The translations under genes and the position numbers were made by a program. A stretch of 64,000 nucleotides of DNA from Ruegeria denitrificans (GTDB lineage: Bacteria > Pseudomonadota > Alphaproteobacteria > Rhodobacterales > Rhodobacteraceae), in assembly GCF_001458295.1 (NCBI RefSeq), contig NZ_CYUD01000005.1, positions 1 to 64,000 of the forward strand. The letters are read 5' to 3'. Below, piece after piece: positions 1-6,464 of this stretch (position 1 is the stretch's first letter; the number at the start of each line of letters is the position of its first letter). The notes under the pieces are model-generated. The model saw nothing but the letters and a program-made list of their open reading frames with translations, had not been told where the DNA came from and did not search any database.

Positions 1-57
1 GGGGCGACCAGTAGTACCGGCGCTCGTTTTGTCTTGTCGGCGCGGGGCATCCTGTGG

Positions 58-90
58 CATCAACTGAACTTGCTAGGGTGGCAGTTGATG
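58..90. repeat. Inverted repeat, 9-bp perfect arms
   Basis: CATCAACTG at 58-66 is repeated inverted as CAGTTGATG at 82-90 with a 15-base loop. It lies just before the terminator at 98-133 inside the integrated element. No T-run follows it, so it may be a protein-binding site or an RNA stem; the function is unknown. Confidence 0.4.
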
Positions 91-97
91 TCACTGG

Positions 98-133
98 AAA
101 AGCCCCATCTCCGCGCTTGGAGTTGGGGTTTTT
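98..133 (+). terminator. Intrinsic terminator of a gene left of the window
   Basis: CCCCA plus CTCC pairs with GGAG plus TGGGG around a 6-base loop (one T-T mismatch), and the stem runs straight into GTTTTT. The A-run before the stem also makes it a possible terminator for the opposite strand, where the AlpA-type gene ends at 136. Confidence 0.7.
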
Positions 134-135
134 CA

Positions 136-348
136 TTAAATGACCTCCGGGCGGTTCTCTAACCATCCACGGATCAAGCTTTCGGGCCAGCCTACAGCTT
201 TGGTGGTCAATCTGACCGGGCGAGGGAACTCTCCTCGATTCATCATGTCGTAGATTGTACTGCGGCTCAGGTCGGAGATTGCTTCAACTTCGGTGCGGCG
301 GTAATGCTTTTCCAACATCTCGGTTGCCTCATGCATGAAATGGAACAT
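136..348 (-). CDS. AlpA-family helix-turn-helix regulator
   Basis: Small DNA-binding protein of 70 residues in the AlpA/excisionase (MerR-like) group, which controls excision or integrase expression in P4-type elements. The sequence shows a short HTH with AISDLSRSTIYDMMNRGEFP in the middle, followed by the wing PRPVRLTTKAVGWPES that is typical of AlpA. The length matches the family. It is two genes from the integrase on the same strand, which supports an element-borne role. An inverted repeat at 412-429, about 65 bases upstream of its start, could be its operator. No enzymatic function is expected. The family call is firm; its target is inferred. Confidence 0.85.
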   Translation of the reverse strand: MFHFMHEATEMLEKHYRRTEVEAISDLSRSTIYDMMNRGEFPRPVRLTTKAVGWPESLIRGWLENRPEVI

Positions 349-411
349 GCCGGAAGGATGAACAAACCAGGAAAACTAAAAAAGACTGCATGAAATCTAT
401 AACTTAAGATG

Positions 412-429
412 ATATCGCGTAGGCGATAT
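412..429. promoter_or_regulatory. Inverted repeat upstream of the AlpA-type gene
   Basis: ATATCGC at 412-418 and GCGATAT at 423-429 form a perfect 7-bp dyad with a 4-base spacer, in the 160-base gap between the AlpA-type gene and the unknown protein. A dyad of this size before a small HTH gene fits an autoregulatory operator, but nothing shows what binds it. Confidence 0.35.
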
Positions 430-508
430 GAAGCCAAAAACTTACGAACGTCTATTTCAATAGTGATACTGCTTTATGGTGCAGGGGATATAGCAGGCTT
501 TCATGTCA

Positions 509-1270
509 CTAATTATCCGAACTCGCTTTTCTACCCGGCGCTGACAGACTTGGGTTGATTTGACTTGCGGCCCACCAATGCTTGTCAAATTCTCTTCCGC
601 TCATGTCTGGAAACAACCGAAGTTTTATTTCGCTCTTGTTCGCGGGACTGTCTTCGAACGCCATTAAAATCTGGTCACTAGGCTGTAATTCGTCAACTTG
701 GGATTCATGCCGAGCTTCAATCCCGAGCCATTCTAGCGCGCTTTGACAAGTTTCCTCGCGCAGCAATAAAGGGAAACCATTGTAAGGGGCTAACATCTTC
801 AGCAAACTATTGGACTCTAAGTCAGACCAATGGTGGGGCATAGAATGGCTGTCTTCTTTGTCTGTAGCGACACCCGCAAAACCTGCCATGCGGTCAAGAA
901 CATCATCCCGAGATGAACGCAGTTCTCTGTTCAGAGACTTGTGGCGGCAGTCCGCCTCAAGGACGCTGGTATCAATACAGCCCGTTACGTAGTTGACTAC
1001 CATTCTTTTTGCCAACGAAGCATGGACTAGCGAAATAGCGAGGGAGCCATTCTCACACAAAAATTCTGCCAACTGACCCTGTTTGAAAGTCTTAATGAAA
1101 TCCAGCCGGGGTATTTGCTTAGAGGCGGACTCATCGGTGTAAACCAGCTTAACTGACGGCCTCAGAAACTCCGAAGGAATCTTAATGAACGGTGTCCGCT
1201 CGTTGACAACAAACTCAATATTTAGGTGAGAGTTGCTCGCGACCTTGGAGACAATTTCGTTAGACGCCAC
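509..1270 (-). CDS. Hypothetical protein in the integrated element
   Basis: 253-residue protein that I do not recognise. It has no signal peptide, no membrane segment and no obvious catalytic motif. The middle is Lys/Arg/Asp rich (ADCRHKSLNRELRSSRDDV) and the C-terminal part has several Trp residues (KHWWAAS). It lies between the integrase and the AlpA-type gene on the same strand, so it is cargo or an accessory function of the element. Genes in this position of integrative elements are sometimes defence or regulatory cargo, but the sequence gives no evidence for either. The long open frame and the lack of a better overlapping frame support a real gene. Confidence 0.55.
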   Translation of the reverse strand: MASNEIVSKVASNSHLNIEFVVNERTPFIKIPSEFLRPSVKLVYTDESASKQIPRLDFIKTFKQGQLAEFLCENGSLAISLVHASLAKRMVVNYVTGCIDTSVLEADCRHKSLNRELRSSRDDVLDRMAGFAGVATDKEDSHSMPHHWSDLESNSLLKMLAPYNGFPLLLREETCQSALEWLGIEARHESQVDELQPSDQILMAFEDSPANKSEIKLRLFPDMSGREFDKHWWAASQINPSLSAPGRKASSDN

Positions 1271-1440
1271 AGTAACTATGGCGGAGCCGGGGTATGCGCT
1301 ATCGTTATTAGATACAGATATGGTCTTTTGGGTTCCTCACTCCGCAGGAGCGGGAAGGTATGCCAAAATTTGATTAAGGATAGCCGACCGCACAGCATTT
1401 CTGAAAAATAAAAGGGTGCTGAATCCTTCTGGAGCAATCA

Positions 1441-2625
1441 TCAGCCAATCCTCACAATATCTGCTTGCTTTGTCGTCACGAAATCCGCCCAACGCTGCAT
1501 GAGTATCCGGCGCTGGTCCAGATGATCCGTCCGTCGGTACGCGCGCTCAACGGTGCCACCAACAACATGCCCCAGACAGGTTTCAGCAACCTCATGCGGT
1601 GTGTTTGTTGTTTCTGCGACCCAATCCCGGAAACTGGACCTGAACCCATGGGGGCGAGCCTCCAACTCCCTGCGCTCCATCAAGCGGGACATAGTCGCGT
1701 CGGAGATTACGCCCTTGCGGACACTTGGAAATAGGAACCCGTCACGCGACTGCTTCTTTGCTGCTTCAATCACGTCCAGCGCAGCATCCGACAACGGAAT
1801 TCGAAAATCTTCTGTCGCATCCCTGCGACCCTTTATGATTTCTGCGGGGATCGTCCACACGCCACCTTCAAACTGATCCTCGTGCGCTTTACGAACTGGC
1901 CCAGAGCGAACCGCCGTCAAAATCAACAGACGCAGCGCAAGGTGACTCGTGGTGCCTTCGTTCAGGCTGGCATAGAAGCTTGGAACATCTGGCCAAGGTA
2001 GTGCCGGGATGTTTTTGGGTTTATGGCGTTGCTTCCCGAGTAGTGCCCGAGCTTTCATTGTGGCTTGCAGGTCCACATCCAATCCCAACGCAGCTGCATG
2101 CTTCAGACAGATGCCAAGGCGATCCATTGCCTTGCTGGCGGTTTCGGCTTTCTCGTGCCAAATCGGGGCTAGGGTGTCTCTTATATCGATCTGGTCAATG
2201 TCGGCGACAGGAACCTTGCCCAGCTTTGGCAGTACGTGCAGCTCCAAGGGAGAATACCAGCGCCCTGCCTTACCATCGCCCTTTAGCTCTGCCTTACGGG
2301 ATTCAAACGCATCAAGGGAAATGTCTTTGAGCAGGTTCAAATTCCGCTCTGCCTGTCTACGCTCCCGCTCTCGCTCTTTTATCGGGTCCAGGTTCCTGCG
2401 AACGACTGCGCGCCATTTCTCAGCTTCTTCGCGCGCCTCTTTCAGCGATACGCCCGGATAGGCTCCGAGGCCCATTTCTCTACGGCGCCCGTGCACGGTG
2501 ACCAATAGTACCCATTTGCCTTGCCTGGCATCACGCTTGTGCAGCCAGAGCCCGCCACCATCGCCGAATTTGCCGGCATCGGCAGTTCTGACCTTGGCTC
2601 CACTTAGCTTGTTGGATTGGCGCAT
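1441..2625 (-). CDS. Tyrosine site-specific integrase (P4-type, DUF4102 N-terminus)
   Basis: Catalyses integration and excision of the element at its att site. The N-terminal arm-type domain shows AGKFGDGGGLWLHK and GLGAYPGVSLKEAREEA, the usual opening of P4-like integrases. The C-terminal catalytic domain shows the first Arg in LILTAVRSG, the His-x-x-Arg box in RPHGFRSSFRDW, and the nucleophile Tyr in VERAYRRTD near the end. I start it at the Met before RQSNKLSGAKVRTAD, which gives 394 residues. The frame is open to 2703, but those 26 extra residues are not family-like. The region between LTAVRSG and EDQFEGG differs from the usual box I sequence, though nothing essential is clearly missing. 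The start lies about 170 bases from the putative attachment site. Confidence 0.9.
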   Translation of the reverse strand: MRQSNKLSGAKVRTADAGKFGDGGGLWLHKRDARQGKWVLLVTVHGRRREMGLGAYPGVSLKEAREEAEKWRAVVRRNLDPIKERERERRQAERNLNLLKDISLDAFESRKAELKGDGKAGRWYSPLELHVLPKLGKVPVADIDQIDIRDTLAPIWHEKAETASKAMDRLGICLKHAAALGLDVDLQATMKARALLGKQRHKPKNIPALPWPDVPSFYASLNEGTTSHLALRLLILTAVRSGPVRKAHEDQFEGGVWTIPAEIIKGRRDATEDFRIPLSDAALDVIEAAKKQSRDGFLFPSVRKGVISDATMSRLMERRELEARPHGFRSSFRDWVAETTNTPHEVAETCLGHVVGGTVERAYRRTDHLDQRRILMQRWADFVTTKQADIVRIG

Positions 2626-2796
2626 TGCTCGATTGATCTTCAAATTGGTCCAACTTTCAGTCCCACTTCGATATCTTGTATAAAATGGAGCGCCTCGGAA
2701 CAACCCGGAATGTAAAATGTCTATATTTACAATGATTTGCCATTTTTGTTGAACACACCGGAACAGAAAAGAACGTATAGGAAAGCGTATTCAATG

Positions 2797-2812
2797 CCCT
2801 CCACCCGCACCA
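2797..2812 (+). other. Putative attachment site: 3' end of a tRNA-Leu
   Basis: CCCTCCACCCGCACCA equals the last bases of the T-arm, the acceptor strand (CACCCGC) and the CCA end of alphaproteobacterial tRNA-Leu genes that begin GCGGGTG. No tRNA body lies upstream here, so it is a fragment, as expected at the distal att site of an element inserted in a tRNA 3' end. The match to tRNA-Leu is from memory of the family. Confidence 0.65.
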
Positions 2813-2816
2813 CTTA

Positions 2817-2835
2817 GAAAACAAGTGTTTTCCCT
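2817..2835 (+). terminator. Short hairpin, probable old tRNA-Leu terminator
   Basis: GAAAACA (2817-2823) pairs with TGTTTTC (2825-2831) just past the tRNA 3' fragment and just before the end of the minus-strand Hint gene at 2841. It fits the original terminator of the tRNA gene carried at the chromosomal side of the junction. The stem is AT-rich and the following tract is CC-TATTTC, so the assignment is weak. Confidence 0.4.
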
Positions 2836-2840
2836 ATTTC

Positions 2841-3944
2841 TCAGGCAGCTTTTGCGAAGAGTTTTGTATGCGCTGACACACGTTGCGCTGCCAACAATGT
2901 CGCTTCGAAGGATTTCAGGATTGGGCGGGCAGAATGATGCCCCTGTCCCGAAGTCACATCAATCTCTGGGAACAAGGTCTGGATTTCCATGACGCTTTCT
3001 TCGTCCAGTGTGGCAATTCCTGCTTTGCCTAACAGCAGGCTTTCGGATGCGACGCCGTTGGCCCAGATAATCTGATGATCATCAAACAGCAGGTGGAAAT
3101 ACTCGACTTCCCCGCCTGTCCGTACTGATATCCCATGACCATCGACTAAATGCTTGGCCGCGGCAAAAACTTGCGGGCTGGCAAACTGTAACTCGACCTC
3201 GGCCCCTTGCAGCAAAAGGCGGTGTTGCGGGCTAACCTCGAATGTTTCTACTGCACCCAAAACACCCGCCTGAATTCTGATAGGTGCAAATTTTCCGATT
3301 GCGGCCATGGTACGTCGACCAATCCATCGAATCGGTTGTGCGCCGCTATCCATAGTCAGCACTTGATCCCCTACCTGCAGGGATTCAATGGGACGGGGCC
3401 CGTCCGGACAGGCAATCATCGCCCCCTGCGCAAAGCACAGAGGGTCAGAATCAGCTCTTTCCCCAAACAGAGAATATCCGGTATTGAAGCCGTTCGCGTA
3501 GATTGGCGAGACCAGCTGGAGTGATTGAATCGCACTGGCGTCAATCGCATCCTGATCCGCGTTTCCTTCGAACTCTGGCGCCCAATATGTGTTGCCGTTG
3601 CTATCCTGAAAAACAACAGCCGTGATATTGACGGTGCTACCATCGGTATAGGTAATGACGGCATTGAACTGCATTGCTGCATCAAAGGATTGTGCCGGCC
3701 CTCCGTCGATGCTGAACTGATCGTTCGAGGCATTGTTGTCCAGATCATAGGCCGTGGAATCCCCGCCACTGAACCCAGTGCCCCCCGGCCCGAATGTCTG
3801 CCTGCTGTCGAACAACGGGCTGGTTGCGGACCCATAAGTGCCAAGGCTCGAATTTACTGCGCCGGTTGAGAGGGTTTGGTTCCCTTCGACCGTGTCCCAG
3901 ATTTGTTGGTTGCCGAGGGTAAAGACAGTAAACGTTGTCGCCAT
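2841..3944 (-). CDS. Hint-domain (Hedgehog/intein) protein
   Basis: 367-residue protein of a group common in Rhodobacterales. Residues 1-165 form a beta-rich, Gly/Asn/Thr-rich N-terminal region without a signal peptide. From about residue 170 comes a Hint module: CFAQGAMIACPDGPRPIESL, then GDQVLTMDSGAQPIRWIGRR, and SPQHRLLL with FHLLFDDHQIIWANG, the classical Hint blocks A, B and F/G. These proteins are usually secreted by type I systems or self-processing, but no autoproteolysis can be shown here, and the C-terminal splice residues are not intein-like. It is monocistronic, beginning the chromosomal side of the element junction. Confidence 0.85.
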   Translation of the reverse strand: MATTFTVFTLGNQQIWDTVEGNQTLSTGAVNSSLGTYGSATSPLFDSRQTFGPGGTGFSGGDSTAYDLDNNASNDQFSIDGGPAQSFDAAMQFNAVITYTDGSTVNITAVVFQDSNGNTYWAPEFEGNADQDAIDASAIQSLQLVSPIYANGFNTGYSLFGERADSDPLCFAQGAMIACPDGPRPIESLQVGDQVLTMDSGAQPIRWIGRRTMAAIGKFAPIRIQAGVLGAVETFEVSPQHRLLLQGAEVELQFASPQVFAAAKHLVDGHGISVRTGGEVEYFHLLFDDHQIIWANGVASESLLLGKAGIATLDEESVMEIQTLFPEIDVTSGQGHHSARPILKSFEATLLAAQRVSAHTKLFAKAA

Positions 3945-4280
3945 GGGGTGCTCGTAATAACAAAAACAATCGTACAGATGCCAAATAGCCTTTGATTTCT
4001 TAAGAATTCAAGAATTTTTTACAATCTGCACTCTGTGCGGCGCCCAGGTTTCCAGATGCAAACAACCGTCTGAACCTATCCAGGTGAATCGTTGCGCCAA
4101 GTAGTTCATGCATCAGCAAAAAAGGCATTTACCGTGGAATTGTCAGCAAACGAACTGTGACTGTGTTTCATGGTCGGATATTTGCGACGCATTTTCTTGA
4201 TAGGGCGTTTTCTCATGTTAGGATCGCCGTTACGCTTAGACAGATGCGAAGCAAGTTTGCATTCGAAAGAGTAAAATAGA
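3945..4280. other. Intergenic region between divergent Hint and betaine transporter genes
   Basis: This 336-base AT-rich stretch separates divergent genes and should contain both promoters. I see no open frame with family resemblance and no clear tandem repeat. The last part leads into the structured leader described at 4281-4334. Confidence 0.4.
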
Positions 4281-4334
4281 CTGTTGATGGAAAACAGCCC
4301 GCAGGATCAAAACCCTGCAACCGTGCTGTTTTTC
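4281..4334 (+). promoter_or_regulatory. Structured 5' leader with mutually exclusive hairpins before the betaine transporter
   Basis: Three stems can be drawn. AAAACAGC (4291-4298) pairs with GCTGTTTT (4325-4332). Inside it, GCAGG (4301-4305) pairs with CCTGC (4314-4318). Alternatively CTGTT (4281-4285) pairs with AACAG (4293-4297), which would break the outer stem. The outer stem ends in a T-run. The element is 54 bases before the start of the binding-protein gene, so it could be an attenuator or riboswitch-like control. It does not match any riboswitch consensus I know. Confidence 0.4.
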
Positions 4335-4387
4335 GATACGGTAGAAAAAAAGGCCAAAACAGCCAGTTCACCAACGGAGGTCACACA

Positions 4388-5323
4388 ATGACATTTTCAA
4401 AGACTCTGAAGCCCGCCTTGCTGGCTTCAGCTACAATACTGTTAGGTCAAGGCACCGCCTTGGCCGATCCCATCAAGATTGCGGTCAACGAATGGACAGG
4501 CCAACATATCTCGGCCCATTTTGCGGGGGCCTTATTCGAACAATTGGGTCACGAGGTCGAATACGTGACTGCGGGAGCCGTGCCGCAGCTAGCTGCCATT
4601 GCCGAGGGAAGCCTGCACTATCAACCCGAACTGTGGACCAATAATGTCGGCGACATCTATCCCAAAGCCGTCGAGGCCGGTGATATTATCGTTGTCGGAG
4701 GTTTGGGACTTGAGCCGCAGGAAGGCTGGATTTACCCGCCCTACATGGCCGAACTATGCCCAGGCCTGCCCGCCTATGAGGCGCTGTATGATTGCGCGCA
4801 GGCTTTTGCCGCCGCTGATACATTCCCGGACGGTCGTCTGATCACCTATCCTGCGGATTGGGGTACCCGGTCGGCCGATCTGGTGGACTTGATCGACTTG
4901 CCCTTCAAACCGGTTCCGGGTGGTTCTGAGGGCGCAATGCTGGCCGAACTGAAAAGCGCCGTAGCCGCCGAACAGCCGATCCTGATGATGATGTGGCAGC
5001 CGCATTGGGTTTTCGCCGAAACCGATGTGAATTGGGTCGAATGGGACACGCCGCACGGCACCTGCGACGAAGCCAGCCAGAAACGCGGTGAGGCCTGTGG
5101 GTTCCAGCAAGCGACAGTTGACAAGATCGTCGCGAAGGATTTTGCCACAAGCTATCCTGATGCAATGAAGATGGTCGAGCTGATGAATCTGACCAACGAC
5201 GTGCAGAACGTACTGATCCTTGAAGTGGACCAGAACGGGCGTGAGGTCAAAGAAGTTGTGGCCGAATGGATGGGTGCGAACGAAGACGTCTGGCAGCCCT
5301 GGGTTGCAGCGGCAAAACAGTAA
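4388..5323 (+). CDS. Glycine betaine/proline-type ABC transporter substrate-binding protein
   Basis: Periplasmic binding component of an OpuAC/ProX-type importer for quaternary amines such as glycine betaine. The 311-residue protein begins with a Sec signal peptide ending in GTALA, and the mature protein starts DPIKIAVNEWTG, the usual opening of this family. Several conserved Trp residues (GWIYPPYM, MMMWQPHWVFAE, VNWVEWD) fit the aromatic cage that holds trimethylammonium groups. The start has an ACGGAGG ribosome site 7 bases upstream. A strong terminator follows at 5338-5370 before the ATPase gene, so this protein is probably made in excess of the membrane components. Exact ligand (betaine, choline, carnitine, proline) cannot be read from sequence. 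Confidence 0.88.
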   Translation: MTFSKTLKPALLASATILLGQGTALADPIKIAVNEWTGQHISAHFAGALFEQLGHEVEYVTAGAVPQLAAIAEGSLHYQPELWTNNVGDIYPKAVEAGDIIVVGGLGLEPQEGWIYPPYMAELCPGLPAYEALYDCAQAFAAADTFPDGRLITYPADWGTRSADLVDLIDLPFKPVPGGSEGAMLAELKSAVAAEQPILMMMWQPHWVFAETDVNWVEWDTPHGTCDEASQKRGEACGFQQATVDKIVAKDFATSYPDAMKMVELMNLTNDVQNVLILEVDQNGREVKEVVAEWMGANEDVWQPWVAAAKQ

Positions 5324-5337
5324 CTCTATCTGACGTT

Positions 5338-5371
5338 GGTGGAGCACCTCAGGCGTGCTCCACCCTTTTTC
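5338..5371 (+). terminator. Strong intrinsic terminator inside the betaine transporter operon
   Basis: GGTGGAGCAC (5338-5347) pairs perfectly with GTGCTCCACC (5355-5364), loop CTCAGGC, followed by CTTTTTC. It sits between the binding-protein gene and the ATPase gene, as often seen where the binding protein must exceed the other subunits. It also rules out the longer ATPase frame opening at 5336, whose first codons would be inside the stem. Confidence 0.85.
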
Positions 5372-5383
5372 AAGGTTGCCGAA

Positions 5384-6460
5384 ATGACTGCATCTTCTCC
5401 GACCAGCACCCCGAAACTGTCCTGCAAACATGTTTGGAAACTTTACGGAAAGGGGGCTGATCAACATTTGCGCAACATCGACGTCGCAGGGCAGGGCGCG
5501 GCCGAGGCCAGGGACCTAGCGCAGAGCATTCGCGATGAAGGTGGCATTGTTGCCTCGACCGATGTCAGCTTTGACGTCCTGCCCGGCGAGATCTTTGTGA
5601 TCATGGGGCTTTCGGGTTCGGGCAAATCCACCATCGTGCGTTGCCTGTCCCGTCTGGTCGAACCCACGGCCGGCGAAATCCTGCTGGATGGCGAGGACCT
5701 GCTGAAGGTTTCCTCGAAGGAGCTGATCGACATTCGCCGTCACAAGATGGGAATGGTATTCCAGAGCTTTGGCCTGATGCCGCATCTGAACGTTCTGGAA
5801 AACGTGGCGTTTCCGCTGAAACTGCAGGGTCTGGGTGACAAAGAACGCCTGGAACGCGCCAAGCGTGTGATCTCATTGGTTGGTCTGGAGGGGCGCGAAA
5901 GCAGTTTCCCCAGCCAATTGTCTGGCGGTCAGCAACAGCGTGTCGGGATCGCGCGGTCTTTGGCCGTGGAGCCCGAGGTCTGGTTTCTGGACGAACCTTT
6001 CAGTGCACTGGACCCCTTGATCCGCCGCCAGATGCAGGACGAATTCCTGCGGCTGCAGCAAGAGCTGCACAAGTCCATCGTATTCATTACCCATGATTTT
6101 CTAGAGGCGCTGCGCATCGCAGACCGGATGGCAATCATGAAAGACGGCGCGGTGGTCCAGATCGGGCGACCGGTCGACTTGATCCTGAACCCGGTCGACG
6201 ATTATGTGCGCGAATTCACCAAAGACGTCCCGTGGGAGCTAATCCTGACCGCAGGCGATGTAGCCTCGGGCAATGCTCCGCCGGCAGGGATCAAAGAGGT
6301 TCCAGCCTCGACCAATGTTGCGGATCTGCTGCCCTATCTGGCCTCGCATGACAGCGGAGTGGCCGTGCGAAAGGACGACACGTTGGTACATATGACCAGC
6401 CAGAACGTGATTGCCGCTTTGGCCAGCGGTGTATCCGACGCCTCTGCGGTCAAGGACTGA
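5384..6460 (+). CDS. Glycine betaine/proline-type ABC transporter ATP-binding protein
   Basis: Energises uptake through the permease that follows. The 358-residue protein has Walker A GLSGSGKST, signature LSGGQQQRVGIARSL, Walker B VWFLDEPFSALDP and switch His in VFITHDFLEAL. A long N-terminal insertion between the first strand (KHVWKLYGKG) and the Walker A region (RDLAQSIRDEGGIVAS) is typical of ProV-type ATPases, as is the C-terminal extension of about 100 residues in the place of the CBS pair. I take the ATG at 5384 because the upstream extension to 5336 runs through a terminator hairpin. The permease starts 5 bases after the stop. Confidence 0.9.
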   Translation: MTASSPTSTPKLSCKHVWKLYGKGADQHLRNIDVAGQGAAEARDLAQSIRDEGGIVASTDVSFDVLPGEIFVIMGLSGSGKSTIVRCLSRLVEPTAGEILLDGEDLLKVSSKELIDIRRHKMGMVFQSFGLMPHLNVLENVAFPLKLQGLGDKERLERAKRVISLVGLEGRESSFPSQLSGGQQQRVGIARSLAVEPEVWFLDEPFSALDPLIRRQMQDEFLRLQQELHKSIVFITHDFLEALRIADRMAIMKDGAVVQIGRPVDLILNPVDDYVREFTKDVPWELILTAGDVASGNAPPAGIKEVPASTNVADLLPYLASHDSGVAVRKDDTLVHMTSQNVIAALASGVSDASAVKD

Positions 6461-6464
6461 CTTC

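Larger units (their letters stand above)
1..2812. mobile_element. Right end of an integrative element (genomic island or prophage remnant), partial
   Basis: An AlpA-type regulator, an unknown protein and a tyrosine integrase all lie on the minus strand and end at a 16-base copy of a tRNA-Leu 3' end at 2797-2812. Island integrases commonly use tRNA 3' ends as attachment sites and sit next to one end of the element. Because the tRNA fragment reads 5' to 3' on the plus strand, the intact tRNA-Leu should lie to the left, outside the window, at the other end of the element. No phage structural gene is visible, so prophage and integrative island cannot be told apart. Confidence 0.65.

Noticed and set aside
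4281-4334. Known riboswitch classes (SAM-II, glycine, cobalamin, THF) for the leader
   Set aside because: None of the conserved sequence blocks I remember for these classes is present. It is reported only as an unassigned structured element.
5336-5383. Longer N-terminus of the betaine ATPase
   Set aside because: These codons fall inside a strong terminator stem and encode no family-like sequence.
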